This document shows, piece after piece, positions 20,177 through 33,777 of a DNA stretch of 64,000 nt (the first letter of the stretch is position 1; every line of letters starts with the position of its first letter). The notes beneath the pieces are model-generated. The model had not been told where the DNA came from, did no database searches, and worked only from the letters and a program-made list of their open reading frames with translations. Source of the stretch: Symbiodinium kawagutii (Eukaryota; Sar; Dinophyceae; Suessiales; Symbiodiniaceae). The stretch is from NCBI GenBank assembly GCA_009767595.1, contig VSDK01001472.1, forward strand, positions 467,815-531,814, written 5' to 3'. The translations under genes were made by a program, and so were the position numbers.

Positions 20177-22865
20177 TACCTTACCATGTTCACTTTTCGA
20201 TGCACAAATTTCTTGATCCACTTTCACGGTCAGATGCTATGACCCACCAGGATGGACGGCGCCAGGGCCCCCGAACGTAGGATGGTTCGCCTCCAAAGAT
20301 TTGCCTCGCCAAGGAGACTCCGGGCCCACAAGGATTCGGACGGGAAAACCATGAGGAAACCATTACCCTCGAGAAACCATGGCGAAATTGTGAAAAGTAG
20401 CGTCAAAAACTGTGTAAAAAAAGGAAAAAAGCAGAGTTCCCTCTTGTGGAGCCGTAACAAAGGTAGGTGGAAACAAGCTGAGCAAAATCCTTTCTGCAAA
20501 CTTTGAGTTTGATGCTCGATGTTGGTGCGGAAGACGTGCATCGTGTCCTGAAACGATCGGGAACAGGGAGAAATGTGACTAATTGAGCATTCACAGGAGC
20601 CTCTGATGGACATCCAGAGGCTGTAATGCAATGCAACGCATGCAAACGCATTGGGGATCATTGGGGTCTGTCTGTGAATGTGTGATTGCAGGTGTGTGTG
20701 TGTGTGTGCGTGTGTGCGTGCAACACCCACTCGCAAGCAGTTGGTTGTGCGACACGCTTAGAAGGAGATGGTCAGCAGTCGTCAACATGATCAGCCATGA
20801 AACTTCGGCTTGAACAATTGGTTCACTGAACTCTCGCTGAAAAGAAGCTTTCAAGGACAACTAGGCTTCTTGATTGAATTGGAATTCATGATCAAATGCT
20901 CCGTTTTGAAAAGCCCAAGGCGGCAGTCCCAGGATTGTAGGTGCCTACAGCATATTAATCAAGCCCAACAATATCAATATTTGACTCGTTCCGAACATTG
21001 CTTACATTTGATCACATGTTTGGTTTAAGTTTAAACCGATCATAATAAATTGTATCAATCAACTATTACTTTGTCAGGTACAACAGCTTTGATGAATCAT
21101 AAGAGTTTTCGTTATCAACTACTACTAAATCAACTGTGAGTAATCAACTTTCCCAATCACTACTAACCTAACTATAATTGTCCTTCCGTTTGATCACTTA
21201 CTGTTGATGGTCAACAGCATCAACAGATCTGGGGCACTCTGGGGCACCCTGGGGCACCCTGAAGCACCCTGGGGCACCCTACCCCGAGGCAGAGGGGTTC
21301 ACCCTTCTGGCCGCGAGCCTCAGCTGGGACCCAGCGATCCGAAAATTGCTGCGAATCTGAAAACGTGCGGAACGCAGCTACTCAGATCTGCTCAGATATG
21401 CTCACATGCTCTGGAAAAAAAACCTGAAAAATGATAAGCCCCAACTAATCATTGGTGAAAACTGAAAAATCGAAGCCTGGTAACCCTACAACGCACCCCG
21501 AAAGCTTTGGTGGGTGCTACAGGCCCAGCATTGGGGAACCCAAAATGCTCCGCAAACCCAAGGGGTTCAACGATTCCAAACCGTGTGGGCTCCTATGAGT
21601 TGAGACCGTGAGCCAATCTCATACCCTGCAAGAAAAATTAGAAGGAATCTTCGTTTCTTACCCAATTTAGTTGTATAGGGATTGGTACAATCTTATATTC
21701 TTAGCCAATTGAAGAATTCTACTACAAAGAACAGCAATTGAATGCTTTCCACAAAGAATTGCTGCTGATGTTTTAGTACCTCCGTCGAAAAATCCATGGC
21801 ATTGTCCTTACAGCTACGCCAAGCCGCGGTAAAGGGCAACGCCCAAAAAGCTTCCCACCACCAAGGCAAGCCTGGGCACTGGCGGCAATGCCCCGGTTGC
21901 GGGTAGAATATACATACATCTATCGCATAGTTGCGTATATATATCTGCATACATACATGTATGTATCATCTATTCAAAACATCTACAATTGGTGTATATA
22001 TATATATAATACAAAGTATTGTACATGATGTATTGAATATCATATGTACATTGTTATATATATATATATCATATGAATGTTGTCGGGCCTCATCAAAAAT
22101 ATCGTACATGTGTGTATCTCCACAAGATTCCAGAAACAAGGGCCCATTGAAGCTGAAACCCACCGTGAGCCAGTGACGCTGCGCCACATGAAGTACAGAG
22201 TTGAGTTCGAAACTAAAAAATGGAAAATGCATTGACTCTATCCTATGGAAGATCTATGGAGAAAGTGCTGTTCTTTTTGAATATGGAGAATGTGTGATAC
22301 GGAGGATCTATGACAACTACAGCAACTACAGAGTTCGAAAATGCCTGTTTACTTTAAAAAAAAGAAAATGGTAGTTTGAAGAATTCTGAAATGAGGGATT
22401 GTTCTTTGGCTCATCCTGTTGGTTGGATTATTAAGTTCCCTTTTCTGAACCAAGTCAAACAGAAAATCACACTTTTGCGCGCCAAAGTTAAATTCAACCG
22501 GCCAGATGTTTGTTGTGACTCAATGTCAATGCTCTTAACCCCTGCCATTGTTTCCAATGCTGGCACAGTGTAAAATTATGAAAACTTTTGCAAACTTCTG
22601 TTAATGTGTTCCGAAACATGTGTAAGATGTAAACATGCATTTTTCCAAAAAGACTGGTCCAAGAGAATTCGCCAATGGCCCATGACTTCAAGCCTTCCAC
22701 TTCGCCATCCTTCACCTCGGAGCAAAGCTGTTGAGTACATAGTGATTACGACCTTTTCGGATGCTCACCTCGATGGTTTTTTTTGTTGGTGCCGAAAACG
22801 AGGCAGCAAAAAATGACAACAACGACGACAAATGCTGCAACAAGAGCTGCAACTACGACAACGAC
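20177..22865. other. unassigned sequence with small repeats
   Basis: No gene recognised. Holds a TG run (20691-20720), four CTGGGGCACCC units (21232-21281) and TA microsatellites near 22000-22070. Confidence 0.4.
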
Positions 22866-22906
22866 AAGAAGAGCAGCAGCAGCAGCAGCAGCAGCAGTAG
22901 CAGCAA
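22866..22906. repeat. AGC trinucleotide microsatellite
   Basis: AGC units inside a purine-rich ACGACAA stretch. On the minus strand it reads poly-Ala or poly-Leu. No gene context. Confidence 0.85.
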
Positions 22907-25361
22907 CAATGCCAGAGTACTTGTGAGAATCCAAGCTTAGGTTGCACATGGACATGATATCAAGCTATCAGGTTTAATCAATCAAGATCCCAATTGGACC
23001 GACCAGGGGAACACCTTGCAGTTGGAATGGTTGGCTTTCTGGGAAAAAGCCTCTATCGTGACTGGGTGGACTCTGCTTAGAACACGTGGATTTCTGATAT
23101 GGCTTGCCTATAGCCATGGCTTTGCATTCCCTGTCAAACTTCTCAAGCGAATAGGCTTTGAAACTGGTTCCCGGCCATGTTGTAAAGGTTGTATGCAGCT
23201 TACAAAATGGGTAGTAACCCTGGGTCATCATAGGTCATAACCCGGTAGCCCATGTTTGTTCCCATAGGTCATAACCCCTCCAAGTATACTGCAGTCAGTT
23301 TTGCCTCGCTTTCAGCTTTGGAAAGTGCAGCTTTTTGCGGCTGGAGCCCAGTCTTTGCAGGCTCCCACCGCCCTAGGCAAGCTCTGAAGGCACCAGGGCC
23401 GAAGAAAAGTGAGTCCATGAGATCTGGCCCTATCTACGTATGTGGTGATCTGGCTGCCTCCCCAGCTGGGAGTCATGTCCTTTTGAGGGAAACCACTTGC
23501 TGAAGCGACCATTTGTTGTATTGACACCACTGAGTTTCTGTGAAATTCAATCAAATAATTCCATGCTCCAAACCGTGGTAATCAAGGCAATCCCAACCCC
23601 GAATAGCTCACACCTCAAAATGCCCTGAGCTATTAGGTCTTCCCTTTTCATGGAAACCATGGGTTTGGAGAGGTTGTGAAGGGTCATGAGTTTTCATTGT
23701 AATCAAATGCTACAAAGGCCATTTCAGCGGCAAGACGACCTCAGAAATGTGGACGCAACTGCTGCCCCCCTGGAGATGCAGCTGGACCTTGGGTCACAAC
23801 GCGATGAGCTGACTGGAGCAGCGCTCGCGACGGTGACTCGGTCATTGTGACCGTTGAGAATCAATGACCATACAACTAATTCAATGACTCAATGACTATA
23901 CAATTGATTATAAATTTTACATAGAATACAATGTAACATAATCATACTATCATTGTAAATGACTGGAAAGGACAAATCATGTGACATACCGTACATTGTA
24001 CATGATTTTGCTGTCATTTGGTGCGATCGTACCTATCATGTGGGTGTTTCTCAAAATAGGGACCCAACAATTGGATGGTTTATTACTATAAATGGTTCAT
24101 ATTGGATAAAGACTGAGAGGGTGTTCATTTTAAGAAATGAAGTTAAACTACCATGTGTTCACTCATGTTTAGTAACTACATTCTTTTTCATCCACCACTT
24201 GCCCCTGATGATGAAACGCAACGAGTAGTTGGAGATCACAGCTCTTGGATAGCCTCTGCTGACAAGCTGCTTGGCCACCCAGGCCTTGGTATGACGGCAG
24301 GACTGCCATGGCTAATTGAGGGCTCAATAATCATGGTGGCTCAATGTGGCTAAGTAATGCTATATAAGTCATAGTAATGTTAGGCCACTATTGATGCAAG
24401 TAATGTTCACAGTGGTCAAGTCATCTTACGGTAAGTCATGTTAAGTCATCATTGATGCCTAGTCATGGCGAATGGTCCTGGTTGACCACGCAGTTGAAGA
24501 GTTCCGCCGTGAATCTGATCATGAACAGTGGCCCCTGGTGACCCATCCAGCTTCACAATTTCAGGTAGCACAAAGCCAGAGCTGAGCCGCCCCCGTTAGG
24601 CCGACACCCCCCCCTGCGGAAAAGCCACGCAGTGTCCGGAGCCAGTGACCAATGGGGTGGCGGTCGCCTGACAGCTTGACAGTGACAGCTGGACCTCCAA
24701 GCTGTTTGCCACCCTCAAACTGGACACGGCTCCAGATCTGTGAAAGACTTCGCAATTACCTTTGCGTCAGCGCTACAAATCAGAAGGCTGGCACAGCACT
24801 GAACCAGTCATCCTTTTTGAAGCAACGGTGCGTGCGAGCGATCATGGAGGATCGATCATGTGGTCGGGACAAATGGTTCCCCTTTCAAAAGCATTGCCGG
24901 CCCTGTTTCAACTGAAAGAAAACCTTCTGTTTGGTGGTGCTTTGGCAAGTGTTGAGAGAATGGAAATCACCAATTTGTTGGGATTTGTTGGGGTCAGTTG
25001 AGGACACCATGGCTCGTCGGCTTTGCACAACCCACTCCTGCCTGTCCGAAGCAAATGCCGCCGGCTCCAGCGGCATACCTAGCCCTCCTAGGAGGTCACC
25101 ATCCGACAGTTCGGTGCTTCCAAACATCCCAACACTTTTTTTTTGTTGATTGATCACAGTGATCTTACCCACAACCACAACCACATGGTTTTCCTGTTGG
25201 ATTTTATGCACCAACACCAAACTCCTGAGATCATGGATCACACGGATTTTACCCACAGCCACATGGCAACATGGTTGCAAAATGTTGCAAATGATGGACT
25301 TGGCATAGGAGCCTATGGAACGCACTTGTGATAGTAAGTTTGGTAGACATGCAGATCAGGA
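22907..25361. other. unassigned sequence
   Basis: Contains the MITE-like element at 24041-24140. GC-richer stretches at 24580-24740 and 25005-25130 have open frames on the minus strand (for example QFEGGKQLGGPAVTVKLSG) that could be exons, but the family is not recognisable and the opposite strand is open too. Confidence 0.35.
24041..24140. mobile_element. MITE-like element
   Basis: Left end TGGGTGTTTCTCAAAATAGG; right end degenerate (TTTTAAGAAATGA). The interior GGATGGTTTATTACTATAAA matches other members. Confidence 0.6.
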
Positions 25362-25436
25362 AGGATGGATGGATGGACGGACGGACGTACGGGCGGATGA
25401 ATGGATTGACGGACGGATGGACGGATGGATGGATGC
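25362..25436. repeat. GGAT/GGAC tetranucleotide array
   Basis: About 18 four-base units alternating GGAT, GGAC and variants. Confidence 0.85.
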
Positions 25437-27310
25437 GTTCATACGTAAGAGATAGATGTCTGACTAATGACGAATGCAGTGTCCAACAAAACTCCCACTC
25501 TTGGTGGCTTCCCTCCCCACGTATAAAAAACCCTTGTTGTTTTGTGACAGGATCACATTCAACAGCTACAAGGTTTGCAAGCTGTCCTTGGGTCAGACAA
25601 GGTACATGCCGGAAATAAGGTGGCTTTATGACAATCCGGGTTATATCTACTGCCACCTTATCTTCTACAGCAGAAATCTTGTAATAGCCTGGTATGCACA
25701 CCTACGGCTGGTGAATGATTCTATGGATCTTTCCTAAGCCCGGCGGTTCCTCCCATAGCTGGTTGCTTGATATCTACCCCATTGCCATCTCTCCTGAAAC
25801 ATGCCACCCCGCGGGCTGCCAAGGCTGTAGCGATCGCACCTGAGCCAAAGCATTGACCCTCGAAATCTTACTTTTTACAGCTGCGTCAAAATTTGCAGGA
25901 CGTAACAAATCTTTTCGACGCGTCTAGCTGCTGCGTCGAAATTCTCTGCGTCCTTCAAATTTCCAGGAAAGAAACATGTTTGGAGGATTCTTGACCCATG
26001 TCGGTAAAAAGCTTCCAGAATGTCGAAGCATCTTTTTTGTTACATCAGAACTTGCAACTTACCCAAAAAAACCCTTGACTTCATTGACTTCCCCTCTAAA
26101 TCTTCGCAAATTCTCAGCTCCCAAATTCGCAAGGCGGCCATGGCACTGATCCACTGCCAGGCAGAGCTGTGGGAGGTGCGGGCCAACTGGAAGTCGCCGG
26201 GTGCGTGGCAGTAGGAGGCCTGGGGCCGAAGCTGGGGTCGAAAATGCGGAAGTGAACTGTCATTCCAACTGGAAGTTTCGGATTGAGTTTCAGGCAGGAA
26301 GATTTAAGCATTGAGTTGGAAGCACTTGTGAGCAAAGAATTACTGACAACACAAGACCTCCAAAACTGCTATTGTTCGGCCTTACCAAAAATGATGATGT
26401 TTGACTGCAACTTGAAGGTGATCAGGGATGTTGAAAGCATCCCGACTGCAGCTTCCTCAAAACGAAGTCCATTGGGCGAATACGTACGTGTGTACCATCA
26501 TATATCCATTGTTGGTTGATGTCACCTTTGATTGGATGCTTACATACCAATACATGCCCAAATTCTCTCTAGGACTCACCTGGATGTGTCTTGGATCATC
26601 AATTACGCCTGCTGAAACTTCCTGTTAGCAAGTTGCAAGTATCCATATCCCGGACAATCATTACTGTTGAGATAGGGATGATTGCCACTTTAATTGGAGA
26701 TGAATGTGGATTACTATTGACTACTACGGATTCCACAAACTATAGATACCATTCCAAATATTCCTAGAATATGTGACTTGCAATCCCTTGTCAATCCATC
26801 GATCAACCAGTGAGCCTCCCCAAGTATTCATCAGAAAAAGCATGACGCAATAGAAAGTGGATTGACGACCAAAATGTTGGATGACCATCATCACATAGGG
26901 TGAACAATAAGCCAGAAACATCGTTGTTTGCAATTAGATGACTGCTGTCCCTTTTCAGTTGATGCACGTCGGGGTCATCCCCATTCTTGCTATTAACGGT
27001 TCATGGTGGTGATTTTTTGTGCAACCTACAAGGGAGACGACCACATGTCTGCCAATCTGTGCCCGAAGGCTCATTGTCAGCATCAATGTCACTGATTTTT
27101 CTTATTACCAATGAACTGCCGGCCTATTGTAATGTAGATGAAAGGGGAAACAAAGGAGATTGGCATTTATTGCAGGCCTAGTTTTTCGATCTCTTTTGCC
27201 GTCCAAAGTGACCCTCGCAAGCCGAAGAAGAAGTTCCAAGTGCCTTGGAGTAGGGTCTGCAGTGTGTGCCACCGAGCCATGACAATATCAAGAATTCTGG
27301 GAATATGGGA
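25437..27310. other. unassigned sequence
   Basis: No gene or repeat I can support. Confidence 0.4.
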
Positions 27311-27610
27311 ATGGAACAGTATGGAACAGTATGGAACAGTATGGAACAGTATGGAACAGTATGGAACAGCAGGGAACAGTATGGAACGGTATGGAACAGC
27401 ATGGAACAGCATGGAACAGTATGGAACGGTATGGAACAGTATGGAACGGTATGGAACAGTATGGAACAGCATGGAACAGTATGGAACGGTATGGAACAGC
27501 ATGGAACAGTATGGAACGGTATGGAACAGTATGGAACGGTATGGAACAGTATGGAACAGTATGGAACAGTATGGAACAGTGTGGAACAGTATGGAACAGT
27601 ATGGAACAGT
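27311..27610. repeat. 10-bp minisatellite, exactly 30 units
   Basis: Thirty consecutive ATGGAACAGT units with no insertion or deletion. Variation is limited to substitutions at unit positions 1, 2, 8 and 10 (e.g. ATGGAACGGT, ATGGAACAGC). Neither strand has a stop in any frame, so six overlapping ORFs cross it (plus: MEQYGTVWNS repeats); none looks like a real protein. Confidence 0.97.
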
Positions 27611-28371
27611 ATGTCTGTGTGTTCATAGTACCTCAAACATAATTCTGCCCAGATTGCCATCTAGCAGGACTATTGTTTGTCAGGTCATTGAGGAAAGCCG
27701 TGGAAGCCAAAGGGGTTGTCTTTGATATGACAAGTGATGATTGCATCTGAGAATGAACGTTAAAAGAAGAAGCAATGATTCATGATTCAATGGTTCCCGA
27801 CACTCAATTTCACTATTTGGAGGGTGGTACTTGAGGCTGCTAAATTTATGGACAACATGCGATGAACTAGGACAGATTGTTGAGCAGCTCGAATAATGAA
27901 ATTAAGTTTACGTACGAACGTCTTCAATTTCGTGCAAAGTTCGAGAACTTAGAAAAGGAAACACCAAAAAGGCTGCATTCCAACTGTTGATGCGCGAAAA
28001 CTGCACTTCCTTCATCATGCGGGACCCTATGTCTTGTATGAATGGGAAACTTTCAACGCACTGCTTCCGCCAGAGGGTCCTTCAAGTTGTCGGCTTCCTG
28101 AAACTCCATTAGTCATAGGAGCACCCCGCAAAAACACGAACCTTTCATAAACCAACCATAACTTAGGGGTTCCCTATGACTTGAGAAACCACCAACTGGA
28201 GAAGTGTGGATAACTGTGCTGCTGGTCCCTATCACGGCAGAACCCTTGTGGGTGCCCTGTTAGTGGCCCTGGGCCACGGGATCTGTTGTCAATATCGATC
28301 AGGAACCACGTTTTTGCCCAGTAAATATCTACATCACCAGAAAAGAACCCTTTAAACATCATGAAACCATG

Positions 28372-28482
28372 TGGTGGTTTCTAAATATTGTAGGGGACCC
28401 CACAGGTATGGCTGGTCATTAATAAACAGTGATTATAACTCGGATGACAACTGGGTGTACCCCTGTGACTTCAGAAACACCC
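28372..28482. mobile_element. MITE-like element
   Basis: TGGTGGTTTCTAAATATTG at the left and GACTTCAGAAACACCC at the right, of the same family as 10309-10403. Confidence 0.6.
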
Positions 28483-29924
28483 GTGTATTAACCATTGAAA
28501 TGGCCATCATGAACCATTGAAAAAGCCTTTGAACATCAGTAAACATAGGTAAACATTATCAAACACTACTAAATATCATTAAACATCATCAAACACTACT
28601 AAATATCATCAAACATCATTAAACATCATTAAGCACCACGTCAAAAAATGTCCAAAAAAACCCGCTGAAGCCATTCCTTCCGTTGCTTAAGCTGGTGCCC
28701 CCAGCTGCGATCCCAGGAGCTAGCAAAGCCACTGGGCTCAGCGTTTTCCTCGGGACGAGAAGACCTGGTGGCTGTTCGAACCCTGAGAAGACCCACCTGG
28801 GAATCGGGAAATCCAAGGATTTTGGAGGTGAATTCGAGGTGTTCTACCTGGATTTCTTTCATGAATTGGTGCATTCTAGGTCTTTTATAAGTGGATTTTG
28901 TGAATGTGTTCACAAGTGGATTTTGAAAATGGATTTCAGTTGGGACCTCATTGATATTTTAATGAGCCTCGTATTGCTTTTCGTGTGCATTTAGACTCAT
29001 ATATGTAGAGATATATGTATATTCAAGTGTAGATAATATGTGCAGATGGATAGAGGGACATGGATTGATAAACACAAGCTAAACAAATCGCAAATTAGCA
29101 GCATTGATGTGCAAGAATGTCGGCAGTGTGGGCTGATGATTCATTGGTTATTGCAGCCCTGCTAGTGACCTTGGAACCATGACTGCATCCGACAACGACA
29201 ACTTCCTTGCTGACAGCATACGAAGGATGTGAGGCTTCAGGTGGGGAATTGTCAGCTGCTTCGCTGGCATTTTTCGACTCCTGCAGCGCTGCTTCACAAG
29301 AACTCAACACCAATGCAAGCCGAAGTCAATGCAGCCCTGAGCACCAATCGTGGGTATATGACATATGACAAGAAGATCGGATCTCTCAATGCACGATGCC
29401 ATTACAGACTAATTCAATTGCAGTTGAACCATGTACCACACAAAGAAAGATGTATGAACTGCTCTGGATCCAGGGCATCAACGTCACTGACCAAGTCACC
29501 CTCACCATTCCAAATTCAAAGCACCCCTTGTCATGATGTGGCTCCTCAATATGAATCACAACTGCTTCCAGTTGCTAAGACGAGGCTCACAGACTTGTAT
29601 TAGCGACGATATGCCCTGAACGTGCTTGGCTAGACATATTTGGAAGTTTGCAAAGTATTCCATTCAAATCCAGCACTAGTTGTACCGTTGCTTGTAGGGA
29701 TTGCAGATTCGTAGCATGATCATAAGCACTTGTGCAGAGGGTACCTGGCACCACCAACCTCAAGCAGCATTTCTTTCATAGTCTCGGTAACATCACTATT
29801 TTTTGACATTGTTCGACCATTCTCAGCCAACCACCATGAACCTTCACCTTCAGAAGCCATGATTGTCACAAAGCGTCTTTCACCATAGATTAACCATAAC
29901 TAATCTTCTATTAACCATCTATCA

Positions 29925-30001
29925 TATACATATATATATATAGAGATATATATATAGAAAGAGAGACAGGATATTATATACATATATATATATATATATA
30001 T
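29925..30001. repeat. TA-rich microsatellite
   Basis: TATATA runs separated by AGAGAGACAGG. Confidence 0.85.
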
Positions 30002-30127
30002 CGATCTATTCATCATAATTCACAACCCTACAGTATTCAGTATAACCATATATCATAGAAGTATATATGTATATACCATATCATATACCTATTATAAAAT
30101 CACATTCCACCACTCAAATGTCTCAGC

Positions 30128-30268
30128 TCAGTCCTTCATGTCCTCCATCTCCAGCAGACCGCTGACAGCTGGCGCCAGCACCGTTCGGCGTTTGGAACGA
30201 TGGGCAGGACCAAAGCCGTTGCCATCGGGACCGATGCTGCCACGAGATTCCACCACGTGAACAGGCAC
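30128..30268 (-). CDS. candidate terminal exon, unknown protein
   Basis: Forty-six codons then TGA, GC-richer than its surroundings, after a CGGAG|GTG acceptor of the dinoflagellate type. It begins VPVHVVESRGSIGPDG and ends SGLLEMEDMKD. The opposite strand is not open. No family recognised. It may be the 3' end of a gene whose other exons are the minus-strand candidates at 31.1-34.7 kb; that link is inference. Confidence 0.5.
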   Translation of the reverse strand: MPVHVVESRGSIGPDGNGFGPAHRSKRRTVLAPAVSGLLEMEDMKD

Positions 30269-31068
30269 CTCCGTCGAAAAAATTCTCCAATGGCCAGTTG
30301 GATTGAGTTTGAAATTCTGATTCACAGGATTTAGTGACATCAACTGACCAGGTAGTAGTTCAAACCATCATGATTGGTAAGAGTAGTCGTTGTTAATCAT
30401 CTTTGACTCATTAAGCACCTAGTCACCAATCAACCACAGAGCTGTGTCCAGTTGATTCGACAATGACATTCAGACTTGTATCAATACATACGTACATACC
30501 ATTAGATACCGTTGCATGCCGTTGCATACCATCCCATCCCGTTACATACGGTTGCATACCACTACAGTGCATGCCATTGCATACCATTTAAGTGCGCACC
30601 ACTAAGTTACTACTATGTACCGTTGCCCCTCATTGCCGATGGGCTGTTCATAGTGATTGACTCAAGGCACTACTGGCCTTCCTCAATCATCGTTCAAGTG
30701 AGCGGGGAGACCAGCATCTGTTGGGTACCTTGTTTGATGATTGGCAGACCTTAGATGGCCATGCTAAGTCGTCGAACCCCCTGTTGAGGGCAGCTTGCCT
30801 CATCGTACAGAATGTAAAACACCTCGGCAGGTGAACACACAGAATCAAACACCGGAAACCCGAATGAACACACTTCCGAAGACTAGAAGCTAAAGAAGCT
30901 TGAATCTCCAGCGCTCTGGGAAACTGTTCCAAAAACCATCACTGACAGTCAAACAGAGTCCATTCACAGTTCATTTATTTCCCAGCTGGAAATTTGCACA
31001 GAACGGAGGTCCCTCCTTTTGAATGATGAATCTTCCCAAGGCTGCGTTGGAAAACGCAAGGCCCTCGC

Positions 31069-31131
31069 TGCCCACAGCACAATCTGCATCCCGGTCACAC
31101 AGTCCAGTCTTAAGATACGCTCTTCAGCCGC
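31069..31131 (-). CDS. candidate exon, unknown protein
   Basis: Twenty-one codons (AAEERILRLDCVTGMQIVLW then A) between GTCGAG|GCGG and a GC donor (GCA|GCGAGG). Phase 0 at both ends. The plus strand is also open, so the strand is not certain. Confidence 0.35.
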
Positions 31132-32027
31132 CTCGACGCCCAAGAAGTGGCAGGCCAAAATGGCAAATCTTCGAACTCAACCGAAGTCAAGCTGAGCTAC
31201 CCCCGTTAGGTGCCAGAATTTGGTGCCATCAAAGCAACCCTTTTAGGAAACAGCAACAGGCCTCGCCTTGAGATTTTCTTCCCTCTCGGCTTCAGTTCTC
31301 AAGCCCTTGGGGTATCGCACTTCAGCACCTTGGAAGGGAGCCTCCAAAAAAAGCAGCCAGGAAGTGAACCGTTTCTCAAAATTTGGAGATCGATTAATCG
31401 TCCTCTCAAACCCAGTAGAATGAAATGATATGAAAACGAATTCGGCGAGCATCGTTTTTCTAAGCTCTTCTGCAAGCTAGTTGCGACTCAGAGCCAACGA
31501 AATGATCAACTTCATGTCAACATGTTGGAGTTGAAAGTTAATTTGACATGTTCCTGGATCTGAGGTGGGTCAGTCGGTCCCACAGTACAAAAATGCAGGG
31601 CTTCAGGGGTTGTAAAGCTCCATATGGAGCGAATCCCGGAGATGAAAGATTCCAAGTCTGGGCCCCAAAGAAAGGCACAGTGCCAAGCTTCCGAAAGTTG
31701 AGATGGTTCCAACACTACAAACAGCAAAAAAAAGAAACAAAATCCACCGCAGTAGACTGATCAGGAACTGCTCGCTGTTTTGATCATTTGGATCACAAAA
31801 AATATTAGGAAGTAACCATCTATGGTCACCAGCTATGCTGTGTCAACGGCTGGATCTTCGCGGGACAGCGTTGGGAAACGAGCACCACGGCACCACTCGC
31901 TTCCAGATCGCGGATCTTCTGCGAGATCTCCATTAAGATCCTTGGTGCCATGGAGACGGCTTTCGACCCCAGTGACTGGGAACCCCATCGTTAACAAGGC
32001 TTGAAGGGAATAGTAAGCAACAATATG

Positions 32028-32119
32028 GGGATATACCAAGTATAATGGTTGGAATTTATTGTTAAAAATGGTTCATCAACTGGATGACAACTGGGGCCCT
32101 AGCTATTGAGAAACCACCA
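32028..32119. mobile_element. MITE-like element, left end decayed
   Basis: The right end TATTGAGAAACCACCA is clear. The interior TGGTTGGAATTTATTG and ATGACAACTGGGGCCC resemble the element at 28372. The left end is poorly preserved. Confidence 0.5.
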
Positions 32120-32511
32120 CATCTGTATCTGAGATGTCGGGTGTGATCTGTATGTATGATATATACCGTTTTGCAATATACCACACACGCTGTGTTTACA
32201 TTTACATATATGTACCATATATGATGTAAATGTATGATGTGTTCATATATTGGATAGATTGGCAAGCATGCCAGCATTAGGCTTTTTGGTTTCTTGGTAA
32301 CCGATGACTGCTGCGCAGCACAGTCCAAATGCAGGGGTGCGGAACAGCCCCAGCAGAGAGCCTCTCAGTCAATGGGAACCACACTTCCCTACCTTTCCAC
32401 ACAACAAGCGTTGTCCAGCATACCAAATCTCAACTGGTGCTGCCAATCCTACTGAGTAGCAATGGTAAATCATGGTCAATCACTTTCTTCAAAAACATTG
32501 CAGGTGTTCAC

Positions 32512-32632
32512 CTGCAGTGCCTCAATGGTGTGGCCAAATCTGCTGATCAACCGCTGAGCTTCTCGTAGTGTCTTTGCTTGCCGATTTCGACCATCATCCA
32601 ATCGACTCCTGCCACGCAAACATTCTGCAGAC
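32512..32632 (-). CDS. candidate exon, unknown helical protein
   Basis: Forty codons plus one base between TTCCAG|GTC and CTGCAG|GTGAAC. It includes NRQAKTLREAQRLISRFGHT, a likely amphipathic helix. Family unknown. A shorter plus-strand frame overlaps. Confidence 0.45.
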
Positions 32633-33666
32633 CTGGAAACCCTCTGCAATGGGAAACTCAGTGGGTGACGCCCCAATGGTGAAAGCAACAAACAACAGCA
32701 GTTTCCGGGCATTCTTGGAAGCTGGTCATAAACCAAGCAATGACCTGCAACAGCCGCGCTCATCTCCTGCCAACGTTGTGAAAAAGTACTTTGCCATCGC
32801 AATGCCTGGTTTGACTGCGGCTGTAGTTGCTCTCGCCCAGGATTCCAGCCCAAACCACTCGGTCAAGCAGGATGTGGTAGAAAACATATATTCACATGTA
32901 GATGTGCGTGTATCTGTTTCTAGAGTCAGTGTGTGATCTGGCTGCTTCTATCGTTTCGTATTCATGAAAAATCAATCAAACTATGCACATTGGCTTACTA
33001 TTGCACATATGAAAAGCCAATCAAGAGCCCGCCCTTTAGCAGGCCATTAAAAAACATTCACACAAATGCAGTTTGGCATAAGAACTTGTCCAGTTGCATT
33101 ATTCACCTATGAAGGCAGCATCTGTCCCTATGTATGCAGGTGCACGTGTATGGTGTATGTGTGTGTGTGTGTACGTACGTATGTACCTTGTACTGCGTAG
33201 CAATTTCATGCAATTTATGTACACCTGTATGCATCTAATGCAATGTTGTGCATGCTTACATGTCTTTCTGTCTATCTGTATGGTATTGGATATGAAGAAA
33301 TATCATTCTACACCGACCTTAACAAGCATCATGGCATCAAAAACCCGCTGAGATCACGTCACCGCCTGCAAGTTGCACCCAAAAACTGGGTTGAAGAACT
33401 GCCACCTGCGGCTCAAAACAGCTGGAGCAGAGACATGGCAAGGAAAAGTTGTGGCAAAGTGTCTTCTGGCATCAAGCCTTTCACGTTCGCTGCCCACATG
33501 AGTTTATGGAGTAGGCTATGGAGTAGGCTATGGAGGGCTGGTATCAATCCCACGATGTTTGCAGTCACCTCTGAGTGGCTCAAGAACTCGGTGGCTCCAG
33601 CCATCTGCAACCATGTTGGAAGAACTGACTGTAGAAAAGACCCTGGCCACGATGGGTCTGGCGCAC

Positions 33667-33777
33667 CTGCTGCACAATGTATCGGTAGGCATCCCTTTCT
33701 ACACTGTTCTCATCGCCAGGCTGTGCATCGAGCATGATGAGTTTGTATCTCTTCCATGCAAAGGTGCTAATGAAGAC
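33667..33777 (-). CDS. candidate exon, unknown protein
   Basis: Thirty-seven codons, phase 0 at both ends, between GCCGCAG|GTC and CAGCAG|GTGCGC. It begins VFISTFAWKRYKLIMLDAQP and ends AYRYIVQQ. The plus strand is open over the same bases, so strand assignment rests on the splice-like borders. Confidence 0.42.

Larger units (their letters stand above)
27611..30127. other. unassigned sequence with MITE pieces and short tandems
   Basis: Holds a right-hand MITE fragment (28130-28194, ending TTGAGAAACCACCA), a fuller element at 28372-28482, a degenerate AAACATCATTAAACATCATC tandem at about 28525-28640, and a TA microsatellite at 29925-30001. A GC-rich plus-strand stretch near 28690-28830 could be exonic but is unrecognised. 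Confidence 0.4.

Noticed and set aside
24580..24605. Shared string (GCTGAGC..CCCCCGTTAGG) at 24.58 and 31.19 kb
   Set aside because: About 20 bases with no extended homology on either side; too little to call a repeat family.
27311..27610. Direct-repeat arrays considered as CRISPR
   Set aside because: Units are contiguous with no unique spacers, and the window is eukaryotic.
28760..28800. GTTCGAACC resembling a tRNA T-loop
   Set aside because: No acceptor stem, D-arm or anticodon arm could be paired around it.
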